DNA of 64,000 nt, from NCBI RefSeq assembly GCF_024139115.2, contig NC_085140.1, forward strand, positions 316,513,259 through 316,577,258. The letters are read 5' to 3'. This stretch comes from Armigeres subalbatus (lineage: Eukaryota > Arthropoda > Insecta > Diptera > Culicidae). Of the stretch, positions 20,937-31,513 are shown piece after piece (the stretch's first letter is position 1; each line of letters begins with the position of its first letter). The notes below the pieces were generated by a model that worked only from the letters and a program-made list of their open reading frames with translations, ran no database searches and was not told the DNA's origin. Position numbers and translations under genes: made by a program.

Positions 20937-21383
20937 ACGTACAATATCAAGGATTCATTCTCTTTTTGCGAATTCATCAATCGGACCCAACTGCCGCCCA
21001 ATCACATGTTGGTGTCGCTCGACGTCACAGCGCTTTTCACGTCGATCCCAAAACACCTGGTCATCGAAAACGTTCGACAAAAGTGGAACGATATTAAGCA
21101 ACACACAAACATCAATCAAAGTCTATTTGTTGAAATTATTGAATTCTGCATAGATTCGAGTTACTTCGTCTATGAGGGCCAGTATTACAAACAAAAATTC
21201 GGCACAGCAATGGGCAATCCGCTCTCTCCAATAGCAGCGGATCTTGTGATGGAGACCCTATTAAACACCGTCTTGGAAAATATGGGTTTCCGTTTACCGT
21301 TCATCCGTAAATACGTAGATGATCTCTCGACGCATTCAACAGCTATGACATTCATATCCAGTTCACGCATGAGCTGGAAATGA
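20937..21383 (+). pseudogene. PLE reverse transcriptase, palm domain (5'-truncated)
   Basis: Open from before the ATG at 21006. Upstream in the same frame are residues reading KDSFSFCEF and LPPNHMLVSLDV. Motif A is SLDVTALFTSIP, motif B GTAMGNPLSP at about residues 66-75 and the catalytic YVDD at about 103-106 counted from 21006. Just after YVDD a deletion with frameshift follows, after which the correct reading frame (NSYDIHIQFTHELE type) leads into the next segment. The N-terminal half of the RT is missing, so this is a 5'-truncated copy and cannot be functional. Confidence 0.8.
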
Positions 21384-21925
21384 ATAACAGACTACCCTAC
21401 TTGGACATGCTACTCATCAGACAACAAAACCAAAGGGTAACAACTGAATGGTATTCAAAACCAATTGCGAGCGGCAGATTCCTTGATTTCTACTCATTCC
21501 ACCCTATGAGTATGAAGCTAAATGTTGCCAAAAATTTCATCTGTCGAGTAAACAAGCTTTCAACAAGCTTATCAGATACGGAGAAACACAAAATAATCGA
21601 CGATCATCTGAAGCTGAATCACTATCCGTCAAACCTCCGGCACCGACTGGAAAACCGCATGAATGAACGACGTCATCAAACACAGTCTAATGTCACAGAA
21701 GATGAACGGTTGAAATATACCTACCGATCGCTGGCATACATACCGGGCCTATCGAGCAGAATCGACAAGCTGCTGAAAAAGGACTACACGAATATCAAAC
21801 TCGCAAACTACAACATAAAAACAGTAAGACAAATATTCAGCAACATCAAAGATCCGACACCTCCCGGTCAACAAACAAATGTCATTTACAACATTCCATG
21901 CAAAACTGCCCAGCCTGCTACATAG
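21380..21925 (+). pseudogene. PLE RT thumb and linker region (plus copy)
   Basis: Continues the reverse transcriptase from LPYLDMLLIR through a basic linker to VIYNIPC, the start of the GIY-YIG nuclease. It then runs off frame (TAQPAT and stop) because of a small indel between TTCCATGC and AAAACTGCC. The inverted copy at 20933-20496 carries the same indel but has its own extra break: one A fewer in the run after CTGCTG, so its frame is lost after residue LLK. Confidence 0.8.
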
Positions 21926-22427
21926 GTATGACGACAAATAAGTTAAGCACAAGGATAAGCGGACACAAAACACACTACAATACACTAGACCGTCTCACTG
22001 CAACAAACATAAACATTACAGATCCACAAATAACACTTCTGAGCCAAAAACAGCACTACTTGAACATAGTATAGTAAACAACCACCGTTTTGACCTAACA
22101 AACGTGAAAATCATAGACCAGCACAACAAGCAATACAAACTACCGCTATTAGAGATGTGTCACATTGTAAACAACGACCACAGCATAAACAGAAGAACAG
22201 ATACAGAAGGATTGAGTGCTATCTATGCAGGCATTCTCCATGCAATTAAAAACAGAACGAATAAAGCAAAGCAAAATAGGCAAGATACATCACAAACACT
22301 GTCTCAAAATTGTACACAACCACCTACAATAGAAGAAGAATTACTTCACAAATACCGTAAAACAAATAGATACGGCGTCACTAGTGCGCGGGCGATAAAT
22401 CTAGAGAAGCTTTTATCGCGAGTGTAG
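21900..22427 (+). pseudogene. PLE GIY-YIG endonuclease domain (plus copy)
   Basis: In a shifted frame, CPACYIGMTTNKLSTR gives the YIG half of the GIY-YIG motif and a CxxC pair, followed by GHKTHYN. A one-base deletion in an A run at about 22046 breaks the frame; it is intact in the inverted copy. After about 22100 the frame VKIIDQHNKQYKL to RAINLEKLLSRV continues to the stop near 22427. This domain nicks target DNA in PLEs. Confidence 0.75.
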
Positions 22428-22722
22428 GTGGGATAAAGCTCAAATACCACAGGAAATATTTCGAAAACCACAGTGCAGTGCAAAATAATGAGACGTATGA
22501 AGTGAGTGTAGTTTTGAATATTAATAATGTTGTAATTAATGTATTTCCAAATTCATAATTAGCCGTAGTGAGACGCCATTGTTAATTGACAACGTTATGT
22601 CAGACAGGACACACACATACACAACAAAACGTAGCCTCTGTAAGTTAAACACAACAATAAGCCTAAAATTATCAAGAATATTTGTTAACAACTAATTTTA
22701 ATTTTCATCAAAATCATAGAAA

Positions 22723-22759
22723 TCCCTGAAGAAGGTGAAATATACACCGAAACGTCGGA
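22723..22759 (+). ncRNA. hammerhead-ribozyme-like core in PLE (plus arm)
   Basis: CTGAAGA (22726-22732) matches the CUGANGA core; GGTG (22734-22737) pairs with CACC (22745-22748) around a 7-nt loop as stem II, with one unpaired A before it; GAAAC (22749-22753) follows; then GTC (22754-22756) gives the cleavage triplet; TCC (22723-22725) pairs with GGA (22757-22759) as stem I. Stem III would be ACGU (22752-22755), which cannot close on itself and so needs pairing between two molecules. Hammerheads in PLEs are known (Cervera and De la Pena). Activity is not shown. Confidence 0.65.
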
Positions 22760-22868
22760 AAATAGATGCAATAACGTTTTAGCTGCTTTATAAGACTGAA
22801 AGAGCCGATAATAGTCAAACAAAATTGAGCACAACAGTCGAAAGCATCCTTTCAGATATTTCACATCT

Positions 22869-25800
22869 CAAGCAGTTTGTTTAAGCTTCCAAATCTGTTG
22901 AATAGCCGAACAGCTGGAAAATAAAATCCGACACCCTCTCGTGCAGCTTTGACGCGGCAGACAAGCGTCACTATTCGCTCCATCCAATCGGACGGCCCCG
23001 GTGTGCTTGAAACAACAATAATTCACAAACTACATCGCGTCGACATGACCCTCAACGAGACAAGAAAAATATAGTGCGCTCCCAAAACACGGTGAAAAAG
23101 TAACACCACGGCGTGAAATTCAAAACAACACTCATCCTCTCAGTCGTAAATCATTTAACGACAATTAATGTTTGTTTTAAGTTTTTTTTGTTGCTTCGTT
23201 GACGTATGGGAAAATGGTCCCAATTGCACTGTACCTTTAAAATGATTTGAAATTCTTAATGTGTTGAGGCCTAACAACAATTAGATAATGAATCATTCTT
23301 CGATTCGAACAGCAATTTGGATTGCTTTCGAATAGTATATTGAAAGTCATTCCATTGGACTTTCGCAACCTTACTAAAACTATGGAGAAGCTTGGTTGCG
23401 GATAGTGCCTCTGAAAATCGTATGAAAATGCACGATAAACCATTGTTCCCAACTCGACACCCAGCATAGGAAACAGCGTTCCAATTCCACGTGAGTTGAC
23501 GCTTTGCTACAGACCTACCAACAGCTCCCACAGTACCTCACTACATAAGTCCTCATCCGGACCAAAAGAGGAGAACTCATCGTTTTCAATTGCTCGTTTC
23601 TCGCGCATTGCCCGCATCTATTACCTACCGGTGCGGTCGTCGGAGGTACCAAGCCTAGTGCTTCTGAGCTGCGCTGCTAGGTGCCTCCATCTTCAGGGCT
23701 AGATGTGTGCTTGTTTGTTTATTTTTCCCACTTACTACAACTTTTCAAAGTGATTGAGAGGAGTTTGAAGAGACAACCATCAGAGAAGGTAGATGAGAAG
23801 CATATCGCGCCCGTCGTCGTCGTCGTCGTCATCGTTGGTGAAGTTGCATCGGTATATTGTCGTTCAACTGAGATGGCGTTTGTTCCTTTCCAGGGACTGT
23901 AAATGATGTTGATGATGATGAGGACAAACTGAAATGAACTCTCCATTTTTTTCCTAGTTTGGATGGTACTTTATGGACGCATCTTCGTTCCGCTTGTATA
24001 TGTTTACACACCCACAATACTCGCCAAATAAGATATGGTGATGCTACACGATACTCATTTGAAGATAGTTATTCACTTATTGTGCGAATTGTTCATATAC
24101 ATCTTTCGATCAATTGAAAAAATATCAAAACGAATTACCCTTCATAACTGTTAACTATCTTGATGACATTTCTTAAGTCAATAATTTAAATGACATGTTA
24201 TTCACTCCGTAGTCTAAATGCAGCATTAAATTCGATTCCACGCCGGTGAAAAACGATCAATCGTTTTCCCTCGCGTTCCTACATACCTGCGATGCTGGTT
24301 GGCACTATTGAAGTGCTTCTTGTTGGTGCTCCACTGCAGAAGCATGATCGCTCTCGGGAACGAGACCAGTGAAAAAGTATACGAACCTTAAATTTCCTGA
24401 TGCTTCGTAAGCATTTGTCGTTTGTACTACAAGAATTATTATGATGAGAGCTGACGACTGGGGCACATTCCTTCTACAACTAGTTCCCCTCCGTCAGCAC
24501 ATCCCAAACTGCCATGCATGCGCGTATTTGACGCGATGATGGAATATTGGTGTTCGATTCCCAGAACATTGCACCTCGCCCCGATCCGCGCGTTGGTGCA
24601 CTCGATGTTTGTTGGTTTAACAACGCGCCAGACGGCGGCCGGCGCGCGGGTGGATGTCAGTCAATAATGTAAACTGATTCTATACGCCCCGCACGGTTGA
24701 TGATGATGATGAAAGATGACGACACACGGAGAGGAGTTCGTCTCAAGTGACAACTCGCACAAGACGAACCAATATAGTAGCACTCCCTCCCAATGGGACG
24801 TGGGACCGCACCAGTAGTAAGTTGGCGCTGCGCTTGCTGCTGACGGCACAGCAAGCAAGAGTTTATTTATAAGTGTATCATTGCTGTCTAAGTTCCATAT
24901 GTTGTCGGGTACTTCATCCGCGAAATAAGTACCCAACACATCGTGCATCGTGGTGCCACCAACTTGTTTGCACATTTGGGTTGGATGGTTTCACTCAGCA
25001 GTATGTCTTGCCACCATCAGATATGCATTCTGACTCTACGACTATGTTACTACACGAATACCTCGTGTCTAGTCTACATTAGCATCGTCATCGTGGCGTT
25101 CGTATGGTGGAATGTATCGATGCGATAGACCAGAATGCGATTGGTTGGTGTTTGGTTTCGTGGAAAAATAAATTCTCGGCGGGATATGTTTTGTCAGTCG
25201 TATGCCAAACCAAATGTCGTTCTGTTCAGTTGGGTTCAGCAATATTTTTATTTATCATATTAAGAACAAACACGATAGAAAAGAATCACAACTTTAATGG
25301 GCAAGAGAGTTTTAAACGCAATCTATTACACAAATTCAACTCTCGACATTTTTTATTTGCAAATAATTTTTGAATGTTATGAAGAATTTTTGTAGAAGTG
25401 GATTCTTTTTTTTATTTTTTATTAAAGCCAGCCAAAATGTTGGTGACGACATAAATCAAACAATCTTCCTTCTGCCAAGCTATTATTTCAATAAATAGGG
25501 AAATATTCTCTCAGTGGAAGCAAAAGAAAGTCGTTCAATTTGTACCGTCATCAAAGTTGCCCTCCTCTCGCTTTAATAAAACAAATCCACTGCTGTCCAC
25601 CACTGTCTCTGTGAGACGATTACAAGGATTAGAACCAGATACATCAAGATCAAGAGGTCCGTTCTCATGTCATGAACCAGATCGTGGTATCCTAAAGTAT
25701 TCCAAATATGCCAAAATCAACGTACGGCGTAAGAATGAGTTGAAAATGGTTTGTTATGTTGAATAACGTGATGAAGCACAGAAAGTTATGTAGCTTCTAG

Positions 25801-26066
25801 TTATGTGTCTGCTGTTTGTTAAAAAATCTTGCAAGTCGAAGTAGCTTTGAGTAAGTTTGAACTACTTTATTGAATAGGACTTGGTATCACGTAGAAGTAG
25901 GAAGAAGAAATCACGATTCTTTCAACAGTTCAGTATTATTGAAACGCTTAAAGCGTTAGAAAATACAATGTGTTAGAAAACTTCGACAGTGTAGGAGATT
26001 CTGACTTATAATTCCAGCGACACTAATAATTGACTAACTGACTAACTTTAATAATTAAGTTTAGAT
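22869..26066. other. 3.2 kb without a recognised gene
   Basis: Mixed composition with GC-richer patches (23500-24650). All open frames are under 110 codons and show no recognised motif. A (CGT)n run lies at 23811-23834. This is one of the longer stretches lacking obvious transposon structure and could hold regulatory sequence or old, eroded repeats. Confidence 0.4.
23811..23834. repeat. (CGT)n trinucleotide run
   Basis: Seven or so consecutive CGT units with one CAT variant at the end, in otherwise unique sequence. Confidence 0.8.
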
Positions 26067-26078
26067 ACAATCATGCAT

Positions 26079-26389
26079 GGGGCCCTCCTTAGCCGTGCGG
26101 TAAGACGCGCTGCTACAAAGCAAGACCATGCTGAGGGTGGCTGGGTTCGATTCCCGGTGCCGGTCTAGGCAATTTTCGGATTGGAAATTGTCTCGATTTC
26201 CCTGGGCATAAAAGTATTATCGTGCTAGCCTCATGATATACGAATGCAAAAATGGTAACCTGGCTTAGAAACCTCGCAGTTAATTACTGTGGAAGTGCTT
26301 AATGAATACTAAGCTGCGAGGCGGCTCTGTCCCAGTGTGGGGATGTAATGCCAGGAAGAAGAAGAAGAAGAAGAAGAAGAAGAAGAAGA
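26079..26389 (+). mobile_element. Feilai-type SINE, full length, 12-bp TSD
   Basis: Head GGGCCCTCCTTAGCCGTGCG with A box near 26089-26100 and perfect B box GGTTCGATTCC at 26144-26154. The body (GCCGGTCTAGGCAATTTTCG onward) ends GGGGATGTAATGCCA and a (GAA)n tail to 26389. ACAATCATGCAT flanks both sides (26067-26078 and 26390-26401). I recognise the family as Feilai of Aedes from memory. It is transcribed by pol III and mobilised by LINE machinery. The clean tail and perfect TSD suggest a fairly young insertion. Confidence 0.85.
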
Positions 26390-26401
26390 ACAATCATGCA
26401 T

Positions 26402-27204
26402 ACGCACATGCATTTACACATACACAGTGACCTTAGTGACGATAATCTCTTGAGTGATAACATCTGAACGTTTAGAAATATGGTATCCTAAGTAATTAAA
26501 TTTTGAACTATAAAAATGTAACAAATCTGTTTCATGAAATTGAAAACAATTCCTTTATATTTTGATCAGCTCTACTGAACTGGTTAGAAACTGATTTTGC
26601 ATCCTTTACGTTCACAGTGGAACCATAGAAAAGACAATGACCAACAATCGGTTTGGCTATGATTCATTAGTATTATCTTTATAGTTTCAAATGGGGGGGG
26701 GGGGCCATTTTGCAGATTTAAAAAAAATGCATGAAAAAATTACATTGTTTTGCTAGAAAAACTCAAATATCTCTTCATACAGAAGAGATAACAATTATGT
26801 TTTTGAACAAAACATGTATTTTTTTGTAGCGATCAAAATTGTAGAACATTTGAAAATTGTAGAAAATCGACAGAAAAAGTTGTGAGAAGAAAAAAGATTT
26901 TCAGTGTATTTTTATTGAAAAATCAGTTTTGATCATCAAAATTAGAGATTGACTTATCGTGTTTTCAGAAAAGTGTTTTTAAGACTTTCTCTATCAATCT
27001 ATCTTAAGCTTTCTCTATCTGTCAAAATCTGAGCCAAATATAAATTGTAATGATTGCAGAAGTGAGATTACGATTGTAATTAAACAAATTTTACAAAAAG
27101 TTCTATCGAATAAACAATTTGTTTTACTTTCGCAAGTAGAAATAGTCTAGTTCATGTATTGTATTTTGTTCATTTGTATTGCACTTTTATTTTAGTGATA
27201 ATGC
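26402..27204. other. no feature recognised
   Basis: AT-rich unique sequence with a short G run at about 26693-26703. No coding or repeat signal could be supported. Confidence 0.4.
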
Positions 27205-27360
27205 ACTGCAGTTAGCAGGAGGAATGGTCCTCCGGAAATTTAGGGGGTTTAGTGTCAGGCCCTGCAAGCCAGCCTTTAAAAATCATAAGCAACGAACAAT
27301 CAACAAGAGAGTACGGACCGGAACCATCGGCGAAGACCACTGCGACGAAAAGGGACTAGC

Positions 27361-27562
27361 GATTGGAAACTCGGTTCGTGGAACTGCAAATCTCTCAACT
27401 TCATCGGGAGCACACGCATACTTGCCGATGTGCTCAAGGACCGTGGATTCGGCATCGTAGCGCTGCAGGAGGTTTGTTGGAAGGGATCAATGGTGCGAAC
27501 GTTTAGAGGTAATCATACCATCTACCAGAGCTGCGGCAACACACGAGCTGGGAACAGCTTTC
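27361..27562 (+). pseudogene. LINE APE endonuclease, N-terminal piece
   Basis: In frame from 27361: DWKLGSWNCKSL (the N-terminal APE signature), then GFGIVALQEVCW, matching the same blocks in the LINE at 53.6-56.9 kb. A one-base insertion in the CTTT at about 27560 shifts the frame; the correct continuation, SFIVMGDMQRHVIGW, is in the next segment. Confidence 0.75.
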
Positions 27563-29175
27563 ATAGTGATGGGCGATATGCAAAGGCACGTGATCGGGTG
27601 GTGGCCGATCAATGAAAGAATGTGCAGGTTGAGGATCAAAGGCCGGATCTTCAACTTCAGCATAATCAACGTCCATAGCCCACACTCCGGAAGCACTGAT
27701 GATGATAAGGACGCATTCTACGCGCAGCTGGAACGTGAGTACAACAGCTGCCCAAGCCACGACGTCAAAATCATCATAGGAGATTTGAACGCTCAGGTTG
27801 GCCAAGAGGAGCAGTTTAGACCGACTATTGGAAAGTTCAGCGCTCACCGGCTGACGAACGAAAACGGCCTACGACTAATTGATTTCGCCGCCTCCAAGAA
27901 TATGGCCATTCGTAGCACCTACTTCCAACACAGCCTCCCGTATCGGTACACCTGGAGATCACCACTGCAGACAGAATCACAAATCGACCACGTTCTGATT
28001 GATGGACGGCACTTCTCCGACATTATCGACGTCAGGACATATCGTGGCGCTAACATCGACTCTGACCACTATCTGGTGATGGTTAAACTGCGCCCAAATC
28101 TATCCGTCATCAACAATGTTCGGTACCGACGACCGCCGCGGTACGACCTAGAGCGACTGAAGCAACCTGATGTCGCCACTGCATACGCGCAGCATCTCGA
28201 GGCAGCGTTGCCGGAAGAGGGTGAGCTCGATGGGGCCCCTCTTGAGGACTGCTGGAGTACAGTTAAAGCAGCCATTAACGACGCAGCGGAGAACAACGTC
28301 GGGTATATGGGTCGAAGTCGACGGAACGATTGGTTCGACGAAGAGTGCAGACAAATTCTGGAAGAGAAGGACGCAGCGCGGGCGGTCGCGCTGCAGCAAG
28401 GTACCCGGCAGAACGTGGAACGTTATAGACGGAAGCGGAGACAGCAGACCCGCCTTTTTCAGGAGAAGAAACGCCGCCTGGAAGAAGCGGAGTGCGAGGA
28501 GATGGAACAGCTGTGCCGTTCTCAAGATACACGCAAGTTCTATCAGAAGCTCAACGCATCCCGCAAAGGCTTCGTGCCGCGAGCCGAAATGTCCCGGGAT
28601 AAGGATGGGAGCATTTTGACGGACGAACGTGTGGTGATCGAAAGGTGGAAGCAGCACTACGAGGAACATCTGAATGGCGCTGAGAGTACAGGCAGTGAAA
28701 GTCAAGGCAGCGGAGGAGATGACTACGTCAGTTCAGCGGACGATGGAAGCCAACCAGCCCCCACCTTGAGGGAAGTTAAGGATGCCATTCAACAGCTAAA
28801 GACCAATAAAGCAGCTGGTAAGGATGGTATCGGAGCTGAGCTCATCAAGATGGGCCCGGAAAAGCTGGCCACTTGCCTGCACAAACTGATAGTCAGAATC
28901 TGGGAAACCGAACAGCTACCGGAGGAGTGGAAGGAAGGGGTTATATGCCCCATCTACAAGAAAGGCGACAAACTGGAGTGTGAGAACTTTCGAGCGATCA
29001 CCATCCTTAATGCCGCCTACAAAGTGATATCCCAGATCATCTTCCGTCGTCTGTCACCATTAGTGAACGAGTTCGTGGGAAGTTATCAAGCCGGCTTCGT
29101 TGACGGCCGCTCGACAACGGACCAGATCTTTACTGTACGGCAAATCCTTCAAAATGCCGTTAATACCAGGTCCCA
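27563..29175 (+). pseudogene. LINE APE C-terminal part and RT fingers/palm
   Basis: A continuous frame of about 540 codons. APE motifs visible in order: SIINVHSPH, IIGDLNAQVG (catalytic Asp/Asn block, about residues 66-76 of the frame) and SDHYLVMV (catalytic SDH, about 167). A K/R/E-rich linker follows. RT blocks are NKAAGKDGIGAELIK, GVICPIYKKGDKLE, FRAITILNAAYKV and YQAGFVDGRSTTDQIF. It goes out of frame near 29175 where a one-base indel precedes HLFVDFKAAYD. A full RT would need about 300 more residues. Confidence 0.85.
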
Positions 29176-29449
29176 ACGCACCATCTGTTCGTTGATTTCA
29201 AGGCGGCATACGACAGTATAGACCGCGTAGAGCTATGGAAAATTATGAACGAGAACAGCTTCCCTGGGAAGCTTACCAGATTGATCAAAGCAACGGTGGA
29301 TGGTGTGCAAAACTGTGTTAAGATTTCTGGCGAACACTCCAGTTCGTTCGAATTGCGCCGGGGACTAAGACAAGGCGATGGACTGGAGAGATGCGGCCTC
29401 GAACCGTGCATTGTGGCGTCAAATTGTTGATTCAGTGTTATCTGTTTAG
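29176..29449 (+). pseudogene. LINE RT motif A-B fused to element C-terminus
   Basis: From 29176 the frame reads THHLFVDFKAAYDSIDR (motif A), then ISGEHSSSFELRRG and LRQGDGL (motif B). At 29381 the sequence jumps, in another frame, to DWRDAASNRALWRQIV and a stop at 29447-29449, which looks like the natural end of the protein. The FADD catalytic box and the rest of RT are deleted, so the copy is dead. Confidence 0.8.
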
Positions 29450-29481
29450 ATGTTAACTAAATAAATGAAATGAAATGAAAT

Positions 29482-30272
29482 ACTTAGCCCTGGTTTTATC
29501 AAAATCGATTTTTTTCTCATTGTCTTTATTGATTGGGCTCAGCTGTTTCATTAAAGCTCTACGGAGCCGAGAACAAAAAGAATTATATAAATGTACCGTC
29601 GTTCGGGGTGACATTGGGCCTAGGGGGTAAGATTGTGCCAAAAACGGAAAATGTTTCCACTCTTAATATCTCAGAAACTGTTACGAATCTTCATGAAAAC
29701 TTTAAACCGTTCGAAAGAATATTAAAATTCACGTCTAACAAATCGCAAAACAAGTTCCAAGAGCTAATTGTAATCGTACCATAATGCTTGGAATTTGATC
29801 GAAAAAAACAAAATATTGATCGAACAAACATGTATTAAAATAGTGCCTGTAATGTCCCACAGATCTATTACATAACTAGTTTTTAGATAGATGGATAACT
29901 GATTATCAAGTTACGATACCCTGTTGTTGTTTTACCGAATTTTATTGATATTTAATAAAGTGGTACTGTTTTTTCGTAGCAACGTGCAATCCACGCTAAA
30001 GTGGAGTGAGATTGGACAAGGCACAATAATGTGCGCACACAAATATGAAAACAGGGCACACACACATACGTTTCATTTGCAAATAAACATCATTTCCCTA
30101 ATCAAAATCCATTCAAAACTTTACACAAACTGGTGAATCTCTCTCTCGTTACAGTTTTTGTATTAAACTTATATTTTATCGTTAATCATCATGCTTCTCG
30201 AAATCCTTTTAATCGTTTTAGTCCGAAACGGATAACATATTTTATGTTTTTTTTTTGTTTTTTTTCCTTCAT
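29482..30272. other. no gene; possible single MITE end at 29592
   Basis: ACCGTCGTTCGGGGTGACAT at about 29592 followed by a GGGGGTAAGATTGTGCC word resembles the end of a TIR element of the GGGGTAAG style seen next door, but no inverted partner was found. The rest is AT-rich. Confidence 0.35.
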
Positions 30273-30603
30273 TAGAGTAGAGTGGGGCAAGAGTACGCAC
30301 TTAGTTTTCAATCGATCATGTGGCCCTTATGACGCAAGCTTCTTCATATCAAACCAGTGTCGATGATTCATATACTCTTCATTTATGTTACCCAGTGGAA
30401 AAAATATTGAAATGATTGAGATTCGTTTCAGTAGAACCCTTATTGCAAGACAAGTGAAAAACGCGCTCTTACCCCACCGGTGGGGTAAAAGTGCGCAGCG
30501 GGTGGGGTAAGAGTACGCATTTATCCAATCATGTGCTTTAAGTATATATTAACACAAATAAGAGTTAATAACATTTAATTGATGTTTAATGAGCATATAT
30601 TAG

Positions 30604-30895
30604 GGAATGTTTAAAGATTACGTAACTCTTGAAGGGGGAGGGGGTCCTAAAAATGTGCACTTTCATACGAAAAACCATTGTTTTTTATATATACAAAAAA
30701 CTACAGAGGTAAAAATATATATAAGGTTTTGCGTGGGATTTTCCTTAAAGAAAGTCCACCAATCACGTAACGTAAAATTTGGCTATTTCATCACCCCTCC
30801 TATTTGAATGAGTCCTCTAAAAATTATATGGATCGTCACACATCTCACAACCCCCAGCAACTCCCAGCTAAACGTTGCGTAATTTGTGAATGTTT
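30604..30895. mobile_element. ~290-bp MITE nested in the outer element
   Basis: Left GAATGTTTAAAGATTACGTA and right TGCGTAATTTGTGAATGTTT are imperfect inverted repeats. The word AAATTACGTAACGCAAAATTTGG at about 34650 and ATCACGTAACGTAAAATTTG at 30762 show the family is repeated. No TSD defined. Confidence 0.5.
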
Positions 30896-31513
30896 CTTTT
30901 GATTAAATGAAATTATCATTTAGATGAAATTGTGTTTTCGTACTATGTTTAGGTGTACAATAAGTCCTAATACAATTTCATTATTTCGCTTCAGTGCTTT
31001 GTTCGCTAAGTCCTTTCTATCACCGAATTACCTAAACTTATCCTAAAAACTTGCGATAATTTCAAATTCTGTCCCTTTTTTTCTTAGTTGTAGATCTTTA
31101 CGCTTTGGAAGAAGTATTATTTTGGCCGGAGATACGGGTTTAACATCATAACTTGAAGATTCATATGCGTACTTTTGCCCCACCGGTTCCTGCGTACTTT
31201 TACCCCACAGTCCCAAAAATTATTCAAGTAATGGTTTTGACTTCTTGGAAAACCAACCGGATTGGTATTCTGTACCATAAAATACTCTATAAAATAGGTT
31301 ATCGAAATGGTAAGATGTTCACCTGATTGAACGTATATATGGTAATGAAATACTGGTTGCGGAAATCCAATTATTTTTACCAAAATGACCAAAAAGATAT
31401 CAAACTCCATATCTCCCTTGTTGTTTATTCAAATCGTTCACAATTACACATGGTAATAGTTGGCCAGAATACCTGTCAAACTGATCCAGTGCTGCTAGTT
31501 TCTTTTTTTATTA

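Larger units (their letters stand above)
19487..22853. mobile_element. Penelope-like element (PLE) in palindromic arrangement, 15-bp TSD
   Basis: Two near-identical copies of the element's 3' part lie head to head: 19489-20933 on the minus strand and 21380-22824 on the plus strand (1.44 kb each). Between them, 20934-21379 carries extra reverse-transcriptase sequence belonging to the plus copy. AGATATTTCACATCT occurs at 19472-19486 and 22854-22868, so the whole palindrome behaves as one insertion. The protein pieces are a PLE reverse transcriptase and a GIY-YIG endonuclease. Inverted and partial-tandem copies are a known habit of PLEs. Both copies are disrupted by frameshifts or stops. Confidence 0.85.
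27205..29481 (+). mobile_element. APE-type non-LTR retrotransposon, internally deleted
   Basis: Starts somewhere near 27205 (5' end not precisely defined) and ends in a (GAAAT)n tail at about 29462-29481. It holds an apurinic endonuclease domain, the front half of a reverse transcriptase, and then jumps directly from RT motif B to the element's last codons. Same clade as the LINE at 53633-56922. Clade name left open: it resembles mosquito APE-type LINEs often annotated as craniofacial development protein 2-like. Confidence 0.8.

Noticed and set aside
24053..24068. Shared 16-mer TACTCATTTGAAGATA with 19461-19476 as evidence of a duplication
   Set aside because: Similarity does not extend on either side; a single AT-rich 16-mer can match by chance.
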